Made by a program: the position numbers and the translations under genes
Shown here: positions 1 through 8,259 of the stretch, piece after piece
Position numbering within the stretch: the first letter of the stretch is position 1
Layout of the letters: each line of letters opens with the position of its first letter
From: Alphaproteobacteria bacterium
GTDB taxonomy: Bacteria; Pseudomonadota; Alphaproteobacteria; RF32; CAG-239
Direction of reading: 5' to 3'
DNA: 46,603 bases
Assembly: GCA_017465945.1 (NCBI GenBank)
Contig: JAFTVD010000005.1
Coordinates: 1-46,603, forward strand
The notes under the pieces: generated by a model
The model's input: only the letters and a program-made list of their open reading frames with translations
Databases searched by the model: none
Told to the model about the DNA's origin: nothing

Positions 1-658
1 AACAATAAAAACCCCATCCAACTATACTTGGAGATCCCTCTAAACTTATAAGCTGATTATCAAAACAATAAAAAGCCCCTCCAACTATACTTGGAGATCC
101 CTCTAAACTTATAAGCTGATTTTTGTTACAATAAAAACTCCTCTTAACTTCCTTTGGTGCTCCTTTCAATGTTGTAAGCTTATTATTATCACAATCAAAA
201 AAACCTCCAACTTCTCTTGGTGCTCCTTTCAATGTTGTAAGCTTATTATTATCACAATCAAATTCACCATTAACAACAATCCTAGAAAAATCAGGTAATT
301 CAGTTAACCCTCTTCCACTTAAATTAACATCACAATCAAGCTCATACCCATCTGGCAATACTTGCAAAACTTTGTTTATATCATCTACACTAGCAGTCCT
401 AAAAAACTTTTCAGCCTTTTCTTTATCAAAACCAATATCATTAGCCCCTTCTTTTTCTAAAAAACTAGCAATTTCATTATTATTCATCATTTTAGCTAAA
501 CTTAATACAGAATACCCTAAACCACACTCTGCATTAATATCACCACCCATTTTTATAATATAATCCATCTTCTTAAGCTTTTTATCATTAGAAAGCTTAT
601 CATCTAAAACGCACCTTATTAACTGCTCATCTAATTTTTTCTTATTTTCTTCATTCAT
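1..658 (-). CDS. Leucine-rich-repeat protein with ankyrin-like N-terminus (partial, runs off left edge)
   Basis: The minus-strand frame is open from the ATG at 658 to the window edge, so the C-terminus is missing. An upstream ATG at 670 is in frame, but AGGA lies 5 nt before the ATG at 658, which I take as the start. The first 80 residues contain an ankyrin-like stretch (MDYIIKMGGDINAE, then SVLSLAKMMNNNE, then FLEKEGA). From about residue 100 come roughly 22-residue repeats of the form F-x-C-x-x-N-x-L-x-x-L-x-G-A/S-P, the phage- and symbiont-type LRR. It is a close paralogue of the gene at 36085-36723, and both adjoin the same repeats. No function can be assigned; such repeats usually bind proteins. 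Confidence 0.8.
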   Translation of the reverse strand, partial: MNEENKKKLDEQLIRCVLDDKLSNDKKLKKMDYIIKMGGDINAECGLGYSVLSLAKMMNNNEIASFLEKEGANDIGFDKEKAEKFFRTASVDDINKVLQVLPDGYELDCDVNLSGRGLTELPDFSRIVVNGEFDCDNNKLTTLKGAPREVGGFFDCDNNKLTTLKGAPKEVKRSFYCNKNQLISLEGSPSIVGGAFYCFDNQLISLEGSPSIVGWGFYC

Positions 659-744
659 CTCCGTCCTCATTTAAATAAAGAAAAACTCTAATATATTCTA
701 GATGATACCACAAATTTCACCCGTATGCAACTAAAAAACACCAT

Positions 745-815
745 CCTAGATTGCTTCACATTCGTTCGCAATGACATATCTCCTTGTCATTGCGAGCCGT
801 AGGCGTGGCAATCCA
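745..815. repeat. Two small palindromic repeats (ATTGC...GCAAT family)
   Basis: An inverted copy (gattgcttcacattcg, then cgcaatgaca) is followed by a direct copy (tcattgcgagccgtaggcg, then tggcaatcc). Both have ATTGC/GCAAT ends around a variable small stem. The same family recurs at about 7.0, 12.9, 17.0, 32.3, 36.9, 42.4, 44.8 and 46.6 kb. It is a non-coding, MITE- or REP-like element. Confidence 0.75.
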
Positions 816-830
816 TTAAATAACATAAAA

Positions 831-876
831 AGGAGTAATTTTGCAATCATGACCTCTAATATACAAAGCCCCACTA
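831..876 (+). repeat. 46-bp repeat ending in CAAAGCCCC (copy 1)
   Basis: The unit runs aaaggag, then ttttgcaatcatgacc, then tctaatatacaaagcccc. Two tandem copies with few differences lie at 42675-42767. It shares the CAAAGCCCC end with the long hairpin repeat at 1050-1174, so the two families may be moved or processed together. Confidence 0.65.
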
Positions 877-919
877 AAGGCGGAAAATTTTAGTAGTTAG
901 TAGCAAACACCCCCTAAAA

Positions 920-1039
920 GGTGGAAAATTTGAGATAGATAGAAGTCAATGTCCTGTGGCAAAAATTTTAGTTTACATAGAGGTAAATGAATTTTTGCCA
1001 ACAGGCTTCCATTGACGATTAGATACTCAAATTTTACCC
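920..1039. repeat. Long imperfect hairpin element upstream of rpoD
   Basis: The outer arms are GGTGGAAAATTTGAG (920-934) and CTCAAATTTTACCC (1026-1039). Nested arms follow: GTCAATG with CATTGAC, CTGTGGCAAAAATT with AATTTTTGCCAACAG, and TTTAC with GTAAA at the tip. The whole 120 bp can fold into one hairpin. I see no coding capacity. It abuts the next structured repeat directly. Confidence 0.6.
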
Positions 1040-1049
1040 TTTAAAACCG

Positions 1050-1174
1050 AAAGCCGAAGGCTTTGCTACGGCTTTGTCAAAGTGCTGTGCTGGAAATTTA
1101 TTTGCGACTGCGGTGTACAAAAAAGGCGTACATAAAGGAGCAAATAAATGACATGATAGTGCTTTCACAAAGCC
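1050..1174 (+). repeat. Two-hairpin structured repeat (copy 1), next to the rpoD promoter
   Basis: Hairpin 1 is AAAGCC-GAA-GGCTTT (about 1050-1064). Hairpin 2 (1070-1174) has outer arms GGCTTTGTCAAAGTGCT and AGTGCTTTCACAAAGCC, middle arms ATTTATTTGC and GCAAATAAAT, and an inner TGTAC/GTACA stem. Copies at 37101-37224 and 42550-42674 keep the fold with paired base changes. The ORF that can be drawn across this region is a by-product of the arms. Confidence 0.75.
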
Positions 1175-1189
1175 CCCCAAAAAAAACAC

Positions 1190-1218
1190 TTGACATTTTA
1201 TGACGGAAGTATTATATA
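1190..1218 (+). promoter_or_regulatory. Sigma-70 promoter of rpoD
   Basis: A perfect TTGACA (1190-1195), a 17-bp spacer and TATATA (1213-1218) lie 77 bp before the rpoD ATG. A perfect 8-bp inverted repeat, GGAAGTAT-TAT-ATACTTCC (1205-1223), covers the -10 box and could be an operator. Only about 15 bp separate the -35 box from the preceding structured repeat. Confidence 0.75.
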
Positions 1219-1294
1219 CTTCCTCGTTTGCAAACATATATATAACTGCATATAAAAAAATGCAGATTAAATCGATTTATTTTTAAGGAACGAC

Positions 1295-3352
1295 ATGTCA
1301 GATTTAGATAATGAAGATTACAAAAATGCTGATGCACCATTGTTAGATTCTTTTGGAGGCGCATTAAAAAAATTACTCGCAAAAGGAAAAGAACAAGGTT
1401 ACATCACAATAGAAGAACTAAATCAAGCTCTCCCATCTGAAAAAGAAACATCTGATCAAATAGAAGATATTATGGCAGCAATTTCCGATATGGAAATAAG
1501 CATAATTTCTGCTGATGAAACCGATGACTTTGAAGATGACGAGGTTGAAGAAACAACTTCTGAACCAAACTACGATGATGATGAACAAACAGGAAACTTT
1601 GATACCAAAGATTTGATGCGTTCAGACGACCCCGTTAGAATGTATTTAAAAGAAATGGGAACTGTTGAGTTATTATCTCGTGAAGGAGAAATAGCAATCG
1701 CCAAAAGAATAGAAGCAGGTAAAACTGTTATGATTGGCGGTCTATGCGAAAACCCAATGACATTAAAAGCCATCTCTAAATGGCGTGATGAACTATTGGA
1801 AGGCACAATTCAATTAAGAAACATCATAGACCTAGAAATGATGTACGGTGTTGATTCTGAAGCTATTGTTTATGAAGATGAACAAACAACTGAAGATGAC
1901 CTAAGAGACGTAACCAAAGATTTAGAAAACAAGAACTTAGATGAAATTGATGATGATTTAGAAACAGACATAGAATTTGATGGTGCTGTTGATGACGAAG
2001 AAGAAGAAGACGTTTCATCTGATGACGAACTTGATGGTGAACACGAAGGTGATTTAGATGATGATGACGAATCATCACATACAGCCACTTCAATAACCGC
2101 TATGGAAACAGCTCTTTTTGAACCTGTTCTTGATATTTTAACTAAAATTTCTAGTTACTATGATGAATTAAGCCGTATTCAAAACCAACGCATGAAAGCA
2201 ATTCTTGCAGGCCGTAAAGCTCAAACATCATTAGAGAAGAAATATCAAAACATCAAAAAGGAATTGATTGAGTTAATGAGTTCTATTCACTTAAACTCTG
2301 CAAGAGTAGAAGAACTAGTAGAACAATTAAACGAATTAAATCGTCGCTTAATGGGTGTTGAAGGAAAATTGATGCGTTTAGCATTAAATGCAAAAGTAAA
2401 ACGTGAAGACTTCCTAAAAGCATATCAACATTCAGAACTAGACCCACATTGGGTAGAAAAACTAGAAGAAACCAAAGACAAACATTGGACTGCCTTTGTT
2501 AAAGACAATCGTGAAGAAATCACAGATTTACGTAACTTACTTGCCGACATGAGTAAGGAATGTGGCTTACCAATCTCTGAATACAGAAAAATGGTAGATA
2601 CAATCAAACGTGGAGAACGTGAAGCAGAACGTGCTAAAAAAGAAATGATTGAGGCAAACCTTCGTTTAGTTATTTCTATTTCCAAAAAATACACCAATCG
2701 TGGTATGCAATTTTTGGATTTAATCCAAGAAGGTAACATTGGTTTAATGAAAGCTGTTGATAAATTTGAATACCGTCGTGGCTACAAATTCTCAACTTAT
2801 GCAACATGGTGGATACGTCAAGCAATCACTCGTTCCATTGCTGACCAAGCACGTACAATCCGTATCCCTGTTCATATGATAGAAACAATCAACAAGCTAG
2901 TACGTACATCTCGTCAAATGACATTAGAAACAGGACGTGAGCCAATTCCAGAGGAATTAGCAAAACGTTTATCAATGCCAGTAGATAAAATCCGTAAAGT
3001 TATGAAAATAGCCAAAGAGCCTGTTAGTTTAGAAGCTCCAGTTGGTGATGAAGAAGATTCATCTTTAGGTGATTTTATCGCAGATGAAAACGCATTACAA
3101 CCAGTTGATTCTGCAATTCATACCAACCTAAAAGAAACTTGCACCAGAATTCTATCTTCTCTAACACCAAGAGAAGAAAGAGTTTTAAGAATGCGTTTCG
3201 GTATTGGTATGAATACAGACCACACACTAGAAGAAGTTGGTCAACAATTCAACGTTACACGTGAGCGTATCCGTCAGATAGAAGCAAAAGCTTTAAGAAA
3301 ATTAAAGCACCCAAGCAGAAGCAAACGTTTACGTTCATTCTTAGATCAATAA
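1295..3352 (+). CDS. rpoD: RNA polymerase primary sigma factor RpoD (sigma-70)
   Basis: The 685-residue length is normal for an alphaproteobacterial housekeeping sigma factor. It directs core polymerase to -10/-35 promoters. Region 1.1 is at the N-terminus, followed by region 1.2 ([21 protein letters not shown], about 111-131), a long very acidic D/E-rich non-conserved insert (about 195-265), regions 2.1-2.4 ([12 protein letters not shown], then [19 protein letters not shown]), region 3 ([16 protein letters not shown]) and region 4 with the helix-turn-helix [20 protein letters not shown] near the C-terminus. AAGGA lies 5 nt before the ATG. In most alphaproteobacteria rpoD follows dnaG on the same strand. 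Here dnaG is 36 kb away on the opposite strand, with phage genes between them. Confidence 0.98.
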   Translation: MSDLDNEDYKNADAPLLDSFGGALKKLLAKGKEQGYITIEELNQALPSEKETSDQIEDIMAAISDMEISIISADETDDFEDDEVEETTSEPNYDDDEQTGNFDTKDLMRSDDPVRMYLKEMGTVELLSREGEIAIAKRIEAGKTVMIGGLCENPMTLKAISKWRDELLEGTIQLRNIIDLEMMYGVDSEAIVYEDEQTTEDDLRDVTKDLENKNLDEIDDDLETDIEFDGAVDDEEEEDVSSDDELDGEHEGDLDDDDESSHTATSITAMETALFEPVLDILTKISSYYDELSRIQNQRMKAILAGRKAQTSLEKKYQNIKKELIELMSSIHLNSARVEELVEQLNELNRRLMGVEGKLMRLALNAKVKREDFLKAYQHSELDPHWVEKLEETKDKHWTAFVKDNREEITDLRNLLADMSKECGLPISEYRKMVDTIKRGEREAERAKKEMIEANLRLVISISKKYTNRGMQFLDLIQEGNIGLMKAVDKFEYRRGYKFSTYATWWIRQAITRSIADQARTIRIPVHMIETINKLVRTSRQMTLETGREPIPEELAKRLSMPVDKIRKVMKIAKEPVSLEAPVGDEEDSSLGDFIADENALQPVDSAIHTNLKETCTRILSSLTPREERVLRMRFGIGMNTDHTLEEVGQQFNVTRERIRQIEAKALRKLKHPSRSKRLRSFLDQ

Positions 3353-3356
3353 AAAA

Positions 3357-3381
3357 GGGCGGTTATCCGCCCTCTTCTTTT
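3357..3381 (+). terminator. rpoD terminator
   Basis: GGGCGG-TTAT-CCGCCC is followed by a T-rich tail, 5 bp after the rpoD stop codon. Confidence 0.9.
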
Positions 3382-3384
3382 ACA

Positions 3385-3420
3385 TAAAAAAATCCCCCAT
3401 AAGCATAAAGCCTATGGGGA
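3385..3420 (-). terminator. Terminator of the repeat protein at 3427-4575
   Basis: On the minus strand CCCCATA (with GGC) pairs with TATGGGG and a run of T follows. A near-copy ends the paralogous gene (4673-4703), so gene and terminator were duplicated together. Confidence 0.8.
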
Positions 3421-3426
3421 ATAATT

Positions 3427-4575
3427 TTAGCGCTTATCAACAATTTTGATACACTCTTGGAATAGTGACACATCACGGAAGAACAGGCTAGCCCAAGACT
3501 TACGTCTCAAATAGGGAAGTTCTTTCACATAATCAAGAATTTCACTTCTCGTTCCATTCTTGATTAAATCAAGCTCTTCTTGCTTAGTCCAATCAAAACG
3601 AGCATAGTCATAATTGAAAAAAGCATAGCGTAAAGCCTCATTGTCAAGCGGTTCAAGGCTCATCAAGGTATCGATAGTATGCGTCACTCCATAGTATGCG
3701 TTTTCAAGAAAATACATACGATTGTTGTGTCCTGCCACCTTCATATACTTACAGGCAGCTCCAGCACCCAAATAATTGTGATGCTCAAGATAGAAACGCA
3801 CCTCGCTAACAGAGCGTTTTTCAACCAAATCAACGTGTACCTCCTCCCACAAGCCATGCTTTGAAACATAAGCTTCAAATTCGTCAGTCTTAACAACCTC
3901 AAGCATACGCTTTTGCAAGAACACAGGGAAATCCGGACCTTCAATGCACTTGTAAAACACATCAAGTCCTTCACCATTTTCCATCTTGTCGAACAACTCC
4001 GACAACAAACCAGAAGACAAACCATGTTTGGTCAAATGGAGGTTAATTTCATCTTGATTGCCACGAGCAAAAAGCTTCTTTTGCTGGTCTTCCAACAAAC
4101 CGTGCAAACCAAGATACCACATGATTTCCTCATGATCGCCACGGTCAAGAATAACATCTTGTCCAGGGCCAGAAAAACCGTAATAAGAAGTAAACGCTTG
4201 CAACTCATTACGGACACCACGTTCTGCAATCAACACCTGAATTTCAACAGGCATGTAAACAGGAGTATGAAATTCTCCATATCCGCAACCCGTACACCCA
4301 TGAACACGAGTATTTGGCGCCGGCATAGAACGTCCATACTGGTTGATCATGAAAAGAATTTCATCATTCTTACCACGCTCCATTACTTCACGCAAAAAAT
4401 CAAGAGAAGGCTCATTACCAATAGCCCAACGTTCACAATGCCCATAATCACAACCAGATCCACGAGCATATCCATACATCTTACCAAGCGTTTCCATGAT
4501 ATTTTCATGTTTTTCACGCTCCATCCATGCTTCTGAACTGTAGTCAGAAGTCTTGTTGTTTTTAATAGTATTCAT
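3427..4575 (-). CDS. Helical-repeat protein of unknown function (HxEEI-type repeats, paralogue 1)
   Basis: A 382-residue soluble protein with no signal peptide or membrane segment. It is built mostly from repeats of about 28-30 residues with a pattern like RGxxxEIxxYLxxHGLxxxxQxxL (for example RGDHEEIMWYLGLHGL and RGNQDEINLHLTKHGL), likely a helical solenoid. An N-terminal region (about 30-115) carries CxYGHC and CTGCGYG cysteine pairs. It is a clear paralogue of the next gene. I start at the ATG at 4575; the longer frame would need a TTG. No Shine-Dalgarno sequence is visible in either paralogue. Both have TTGATT-17-TATAA promoters and stem-loop terminators, so each is its own transcription unit. 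A binding scaffold or effector role is possible but not shown. Confidence 0.8.
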   Translation of the reverse strand: MNTIKNNKTSDYSSEAWMEREKHENIMETLGKMYGYARGSGCDYGHCERWAIGNEPSLDFLREVMERGKNDEILFMINQYGRSMPAPNTRVHGCTGCGYGEFHTPVYMPVEIQVLIAERGVRNELQAFTSYYGFSGPGQDVILDRGDHEEIMWYLGLHGLLEDQQKKLFARGNQDEINLHLTKHGLSSGLLSELFDKMENGEGLDVFYKCIEGPDFPVFLQKRMLEVVKTDEFEAYVSKHGLWEEVHVDLVEKRSVSEVRFYLEHHNYLGAGAACKYMKVAGHNNRMYFLENAYYGVTHTIDTLMSLEPLDNEALRYAFFNYDYARFDWTKQEELDLIKNGTRSEILDYVKELPYLRRKSWASLFFRDVSLFQECIKIVDKR

Positions 4576-4621
4576 AATCAATATAATTTTAGATTACACA
4601 AAATAATACATATCTACACTC

Positions 4622-4650
4622 GTTATATAGACATTTTTTTCAAAAATCAA
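4622..4650 (-). promoter_or_regulatory. Promoter of the repeat protein at 3427-4575
   Basis: On the minus strand TTGATT (4650-4645), a 17-bp spacer and TATAAC (4627-4622) lie about 50 bp upstream of the ATG. The paralogue at 6073 has the same arrangement. Confidence 0.6.
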
Positions 4651-4672
4651 GCACTATTTTGACAAAAAAACA

Positions 4673-4703
4673 AAATCCCCCACAAGCATAAGCTCATAGG
4701 GGA
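4673..4703 (-). terminator. Terminator of the repeat protein at 4709-6073
   Basis: On the minus strand CCCCTATGAGCTTATGCTTGTGGGGGATTTT can form a CCCC-TATG/TGTG-GGGG stem followed by T residues. It is a near-copy of the stem-loop after the sister gene. Confidence 0.75.
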
Positions 4704-4708
4704 TAATT

Positions 4709-6073
4709 TTAGTCAAAATCAACATCTCGTGTATTGATGTACTTTTCAAACAACTCTGGTTCATCAAGTAAAAACAATGCAACCACCTCTGTTGAAGAAA
4801 GAACTCTAGAGCTATTAACAATAGTCTTCACTCTATCTTTTGAAGAGCGTGAAATCTCATTACTACGAGGAAATCTATCCGCATGCTTAAGAAAAGCAAT
4901 CGATAATAACTCATACTCAACAGGACGAACCTTAATCAAAGCCGTCAAATGGTGAAGATTTGGGCGCTTGCGAGTTTCAATGTAGAACAATTTATCCTTA
5001 AATGATGCTTTCAAGAAGAAAATATCTTCAGCCTCATTGCTCAAACAATGATGTTTTTCAAGATACAAACGTACCTCTTCATCACTACGCTTAAAAAGTA
5101 ATACCGTATGCACATCTTCCCACAAACCATATTTTGAAATGTATGTTTTGAAAAATTTCGTGCTAACAGAAGCTAGCATACGCTTTTGACAAACAACTGA
5201 TAGCTCATGATGTTCAACGTATTCTAACAAATCGTCTTCCACACCATCTTTATCAAGCTTGTCAAACATCTCATTTACAAGCATATCATCCCACTTAAAA
5301 CGAGATACAAACTTGCGTTTTTGTTCTAACGTTCCCTTCTCAAAGATTTTCTTTTGAATTTCAGGCGAAACCAAAGAAACTTGTTCCAATGCAAACAAAA
5401 TTTCCTCATTATTACCACGCTCCCAAATACCCTTAAAAGCCTCTTCACTTACATAGTTCTTTTTGAGATAGCACATGATAATATCATGATCACCACGTTC
5501 CAAAAGAGGGTCTATTTCACTGCTAAAGTAACGATGACCATACTTATGACGAGAAAAATACGCCAATACATCTTCTTTTTCCCAATTCTTTAAGATATAT
5601 TCTTGACCAGAAAAATCAAATCCATGGAAATTAATGTACCAACGCAAATCTTCCATTGACCATTCTTTAAGAATAACCAACTGCACCTCATCACAAAAAC
5701 CATAATGCTTCATCATCGCTTCAACTTCAATCTTATTATTACGTTTAGCAATAATTTCTTGTACCGAAGCTGGTAAATATTTTTCATCTACACCAACAAA
5801 CTCAGCAAAATGGTTAATCATAAATAACACCTCCTCAACATTACCACGATTAGCAACATACTCAAGTTCACGAGGAGTGGGACCTACATAACTGTACTCA
5901 TTCCAAGAAGAAGGACAGTCAGACATCATAGCATAATGTTCTTCCGTTGCTAAACAATATTCACAATTAACATGAGCATTATCAAGCATCATCATAACAC
6001 GTTTGTGCTCTTCCTTTTCTTCAAAAGCACGGGCAGCATCTGCTACGCACTTATTCGAAAATTCTTTTTCCAT
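4709..6073 (-). CDS. Helical-repeat protein of unknown function (HxEEI-type repeats, paralogue 2)
   Basis: A 454-residue protein homologous to the gene at 3427-4575 over its whole length, with extra repeat units in the middle. Repeats include RGDHDIIMCYLKKNYV, RGNNEEILFALEQVSL and WSMEDLRWYINFHGFD. An N-terminal CEYCLATEEHY segment again holds a Cys pair. The C-terminal block (LWEDVHTVLLFKRSDEEVRLYLEKHH) matches the sister LWEEVHVDLVEKRSVSEVRFYLEHHN closely. There is no signal peptide and no clear Shine-Dalgarno sequence; the ATG at 6073 aligns with the sister start. Tandem duplication plus repeat expansion explains the pair. Function is unknown. Confidence 0.82.
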   Translation of the reverse strand: MEKEFSNKCVADAARAFEEKEEHKRVMMMLDNAHVNCEYCLATEEHYAMMSDCPSSWNEYSYVGPTPRELEYVANRGNVEEVLFMINHFAEFVGVDEKYLPASVQEIIAKRNNKIEVEAMMKHYGFCDEVQLVILKEWSMEDLRWYINFHGFDFSGQEYILKNWEKEDVLAYFSRHKYGHRYFSSEIDPLLERGDHDIIMCYLKKNYVSEEAFKGIWERGNNEEILFALEQVSLVSPEIQKKIFEKGTLEQKRKFVSRFKWDDMLVNEMFDKLDKDGVEDDLLEYVEHHELSVVCQKRMLASVSTKFFKTYISKYGLWEDVHTVLLFKRSDEEVRLYLEKHHCLSNEAEDIFFLKASFKDKLFYIETRKRPNLHHLTALIKVRPVEYELLSIAFLKHADRFPRSNEISRSSKDRVKTIVNSSRVLSSTEVVALFLLDEPELFEKYINTRDVDFD

Positions 6074-6121
6074 AATACAAACACAATTTAAGATTAAACA
6101 AAATAATATCTATTTACCCCT

Positions 6122-6150
6122 CTTATATAGATATTATTTTAAAAAATCAA
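6122..6150 (-). promoter_or_regulatory. Promoter of the repeat protein at 4709-6073
   Basis: On the minus strand TTGATT (6150-6145), a 17-bp spacer and TATAAG (6127-6122). The leader up to the ATG is also similar to that of the paralogue. Confidence 0.6.
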
Positions 6151-6156
6151 TATTTT

Positions 6157-6351
6157 TTACCATAAGTATTTGAATTTAAACATTCCTAAATGAGCTTTAT
6201 AATCATCTTGCCAGTCAAATTCATACGCAACCGATGCCTTTAAGTTTTCTCTTAAACTCATTTCAAACGACACCCCAAATTCCACACCAAACTTTTCATC
6301 ATTGCCTGCATTTGTAATATATGCATTACCATTAGGAAGTCTAACAAAGAG
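6157..6351 (-). pseudogene. C-terminal remnant of an outer-membrane beta-barrel protein
   Basis: The frame is open for 64 codons between stops and has no convincing start. It reads as alternating-residue strands (KFGVEFGVSFEMSL, then ENLKASVAYEF, then KAHLGMFKFKYLW) and ends with an aromatic residue, as autotransporter and OMP barrels do. Only the last three or so strands survive. The upstream part is gone, replaced by the endolysin gene region. Confidence 0.5.
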
Positions 6352-6411
6352 TTAAATAGAATAATAAATTATTTACCTTCTAACTAACATAAAAAATATT
6401 TTTGTCAATCC

Positions 6412-6882
6412 CTATTTCCAAACCCCAGTTTTTATAGTTTCTGCAATTCTTTTAGCCCTAATTGGCACCTGTTTTGCATATTTAGATTTTAAGCATGCAT
6501 CACTTGCTTTATCAAAATCTTTATTTTCCAGAGCCTTCCTCATAATTCTAAATTTTTTAATCCCTTTTCCACCTAATTGAAAACACATATCAATTAAAGC
6601 ATACTGCCTATCTCCATTAAACTCATCAAACCCCTTAATTGCATTTTTAAGCTCTTCTACACACCTATTAATATCATTTCTTAATAACATCTTCGCACCA
6701 TTTTCTGTAATACCATGTATATAATCACCAAGCGCCCTTTTCTCTTCAAAATTAAGCGGATTGTCATCTAAATTTCGCCCCACACCAATCGTTAATTTTC
6801 CTTGAGTACATCTATAAGGTTTAAGCCTTAATCCTTCATGTTCAATTAGCCTGTTAACACATACATTCATATCTATTTTCAT
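6412..6882 (-). CDS. Phage-type GH24 endolysin (T4-like lysozyme)
   Basis: This 156-residue muramidase cleaves the MurNAc-GlcNAc bond of peptidoglycan. The catalytic pattern E-x8-C/D-x5-T is present as E16, C25 and T31 in HEGLRLKPYRCTQGKLTIG, and the family hallmark GVGRNLDDN follows. The length is normal for a free endolysin, and there is no signal peptide, so release would need a holin or another route. GGAGG lies 8 nt before the ATG. An intrinsic terminator (6910-6941) stands only 28 nt upstream of the start codon and closely resembles the leaders of the scaffold and Bbp19-like phage genes. This links it to the phage module although it lies 12 kb from it. Confidence 0.93.
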   Translation of the reverse strand: MKIDMNVCVNRLIEHEGLRLKPYRCTQGKLTIGVGRNLDDNPLNFEEKRALGDYIHGITENGAKMLLRNDINRCVEELKNAIKGFDEFNGDRQYALIDMCFQLGGKGIKKFRIMRKALENKDFDKASDACLKSKYAKQVPIRAKRIAETIKTGVWK

Positions 6883-6909
6883 ATCTAAATTCCTCCAAAA
6901 ATTTAAAAC

Positions 6910-6941
6910 AAAAAAAAGAGCTACACTAAAAAATGTAACTC
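6910..6941 (-). terminator. Leader terminator (attenuator?) of the endolysin gene
   Basis: On the minus strand GAGTTACA-loop-TGTAGCTC is followed by eight T, then GTTTTAAATTT and the GGAGG ribosome site. No room remains for a promoter between hairpin and start codon. The same hairpin plus GTTTTAAATTT occurs at 32101 and 36035. Confidence 0.7.
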
Positions 6942-6954
6942 ACTTTCTTTCCAC

Positions 6955-7232
6955 TTCGCCATTACGAGAAGCCCTCACCTCTTTTGTCATTGCGAGGAGT
7001 AAAACGACGAAGCAATCCACTTCCTCACCATTACAATGAGCATTCTTTTATTTGTCATTACGAGAAGCCCTCACACCTTTCGTCATTGCGAGGAGTAAAA
7101 CGACGAAGCAATCCATATCCAAACTTCCTAGATTGCTTCACATTCGTTCGCGATGACATATCCCTTTCTGTCATCCCTCGTTTTGCAAAGCAAAACGTCA
7201 AGGGATCTCTCTAGTCATTGCGAAGAGCCCTC
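6955..7232. repeat. Cluster of small palindromic repeats
   Basis: At least five copies of the ATTGCGAG...GAAGCAATCC family, plus one copy of the second family (gtcatccctcgttttgc, then gcaaaacgtcaaggga). The cluster fills the gap between the endolysin and the 270-residue gene. I see no gene in it; ORFs drawn across it are repeat translations. Confidence 0.8.
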
Positions 7233-7280
7233 ACACCTTTCGTCGTTGCACTACAAAATCATTCTACTACTTTATCTCTA

Positions 7281-8093
7281 TTAAAGTTCTTTACCTGTAC
7301 TAATATTCAACTCGTATTTAGAATATTCATTAAAAATAGAAGAACTTTTTGGATGCTCAGGATTTCTCATCGCTGCCTTTAAAACAACCTTTTCTGCTTC
7401 AGGATCTAAATATTCTAAGTTCTCTACTTTAGACAACATAGCCATTTCAATAGCATTAAATTTTGGTTCAATAACATCTCTTGGTGCATGCATCTCATTT
7501 GTCATATACTCTCTAAGCTCACTTATACAAGAAACACTGTACGGAGTTGGCCTAACCATTTTATTAAATTCATCATCATTATTTCTCTCACCTGCAAAAA
7601 AACGCCATGCCTTTGCTTGCAAATCCTTTTCAATTTCTGGTAACAGTGCTTTATTTTCAGGTCTTTCAGATTGTTTTAAAACATTATACATCATCAATGT
7701 TTGAGGTAAATCAATTTTATCCCTTTCTTCGGGAAAACGTTCAAAAATCTCTCTACATATTATAGCATTAGAAACACTATACTCATCAACTAAATTACAT
7801 TCTTGATATCCACAAACATTATCAAACAGCTTAAATAATTCATCTTTACTTTCTTTTTTAATACCCTGTTGTTCAATAATACTAAATTCAGTATCAACAA
7901 GATTTGATTTTGCAGGAATAACATAACCATCCTGAAAATCTGTCTTAACTGGCCTTTGCTCTTTTTGGCTCAATTCTGAAATAGCTTTAATATTATCTTC
8001 ATAAGACTTTGACATATCCCATTTATGAGAAACAGATTGAACACTATCTTTAAGTTTATTAATTTTTTCCCTTAATTCTTCATTATTACTCAT
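7281..8093 (-). CDS. Hypothetical cytoplasmic protein
   Basis: I do not recognise this 270-residue protein. It is charged and soluble, with no signal peptide. The first 40 residues look like a coiled coil (NNEELREKINKLKDSVQSVSHKW). Three to four Cys are scattered (GYQECN, AIICRE, VSCISE). I chose the ATG at 8093 because AAGGAG ends 6 nt upstream; the in-frame ATG at 8099 would touch the Shine-Dalgarno sequence. A good promoter precedes it. It lies in the hydrolase/exported-protein array but resembles neither class. Confidence 0.75.
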   Translation of the reverse strand: MSNNEELREKINKLKDSVQSVSHKWDMSKSYEDNIKAISELSQKEQRPVKTDFQDGYVIPAKSNLVDTEFSIIEQQGIKKESKDELFKLFDNVCGYQECNLVDEYSVSNAIICREIFERFPEERDKIDLPQTLMMYNVLKQSERPENKALLPEIEKDLQAKAWRFFAGERNNDDEFNKMVRPTPYSVSCISELREYMTNEMHAPRDVIEPKFNAIEMAMLSKVENLEYLDPEAEKVVLKAAMRNPEHPKSSSIFNEYSKYELNISTGKEL

Positions 8094-8127
8094 TTTCATC
8101 TCCTTAATCTATCACCTAATATTACAT

Positions 8128-8156
8128 ATACTACCACAATATTATACTATTGTCAA
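8128..8156 (-). promoter_or_regulatory. Promoter of the 7281-8093 gene
   Basis: On the minus strand TTGACA (8156-8151), a 17-bp spacer and TAGTAT (8133-8128). The spacer carries an inverted repeat ACAATA...TATTGT. Confidence 0.6.
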
Positions 8157-8188
8157 ATCATTAAAAAAAAACTTACTAAAAACAAAGT

Positions 8189-8259
8189 ACCCAATTATTT
8201 TCTTGCATAATATAATTAAAAGCATAAATTAAACACATACTAAATAAACGGAGCTTCAA
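8189..8259 (+). promoter_or_regulatory. Shared 'head' leader, copy 1 (promoter, RBS, start of exported protein)
   Basis: About 70 bp from ACCCAATTATTTTCTTGCAT to GGAGCTTCAAATG are nearly identical to 13029-13098 and 17224-17294. GGAG lies 6-7 nt before the ATG. A TATAAT-like hexamer sits inside, but the exact -35/-10 pair is uncertain. The three genes downstream share the first codons (MKKF) and then differ. Confidence 0.65.

Noticed and set aside
1034..1237. A 67-codon minus-strand ORF upstream of rpoD
   Set aside because: It lies inside the structured repeat and the rpoD promoter, and similar frames appear in the other repeat copies only where the arms allow.
1570..2739. Minus-strand ORFs inside rpoD, including Ser- or His-rich ones
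   Set aside because: They are shadows of the acidic region and conserved regions of RpoD; the low-complexity composition comes from GAT/GAA codons read in reverse.
3913..4536. A 207-codon plus-strand ORF
   Set aside because: It lies antisense to the repeat protein at 3427-4575, which has a promoter, terminator and paralogue supporting the minus strand.
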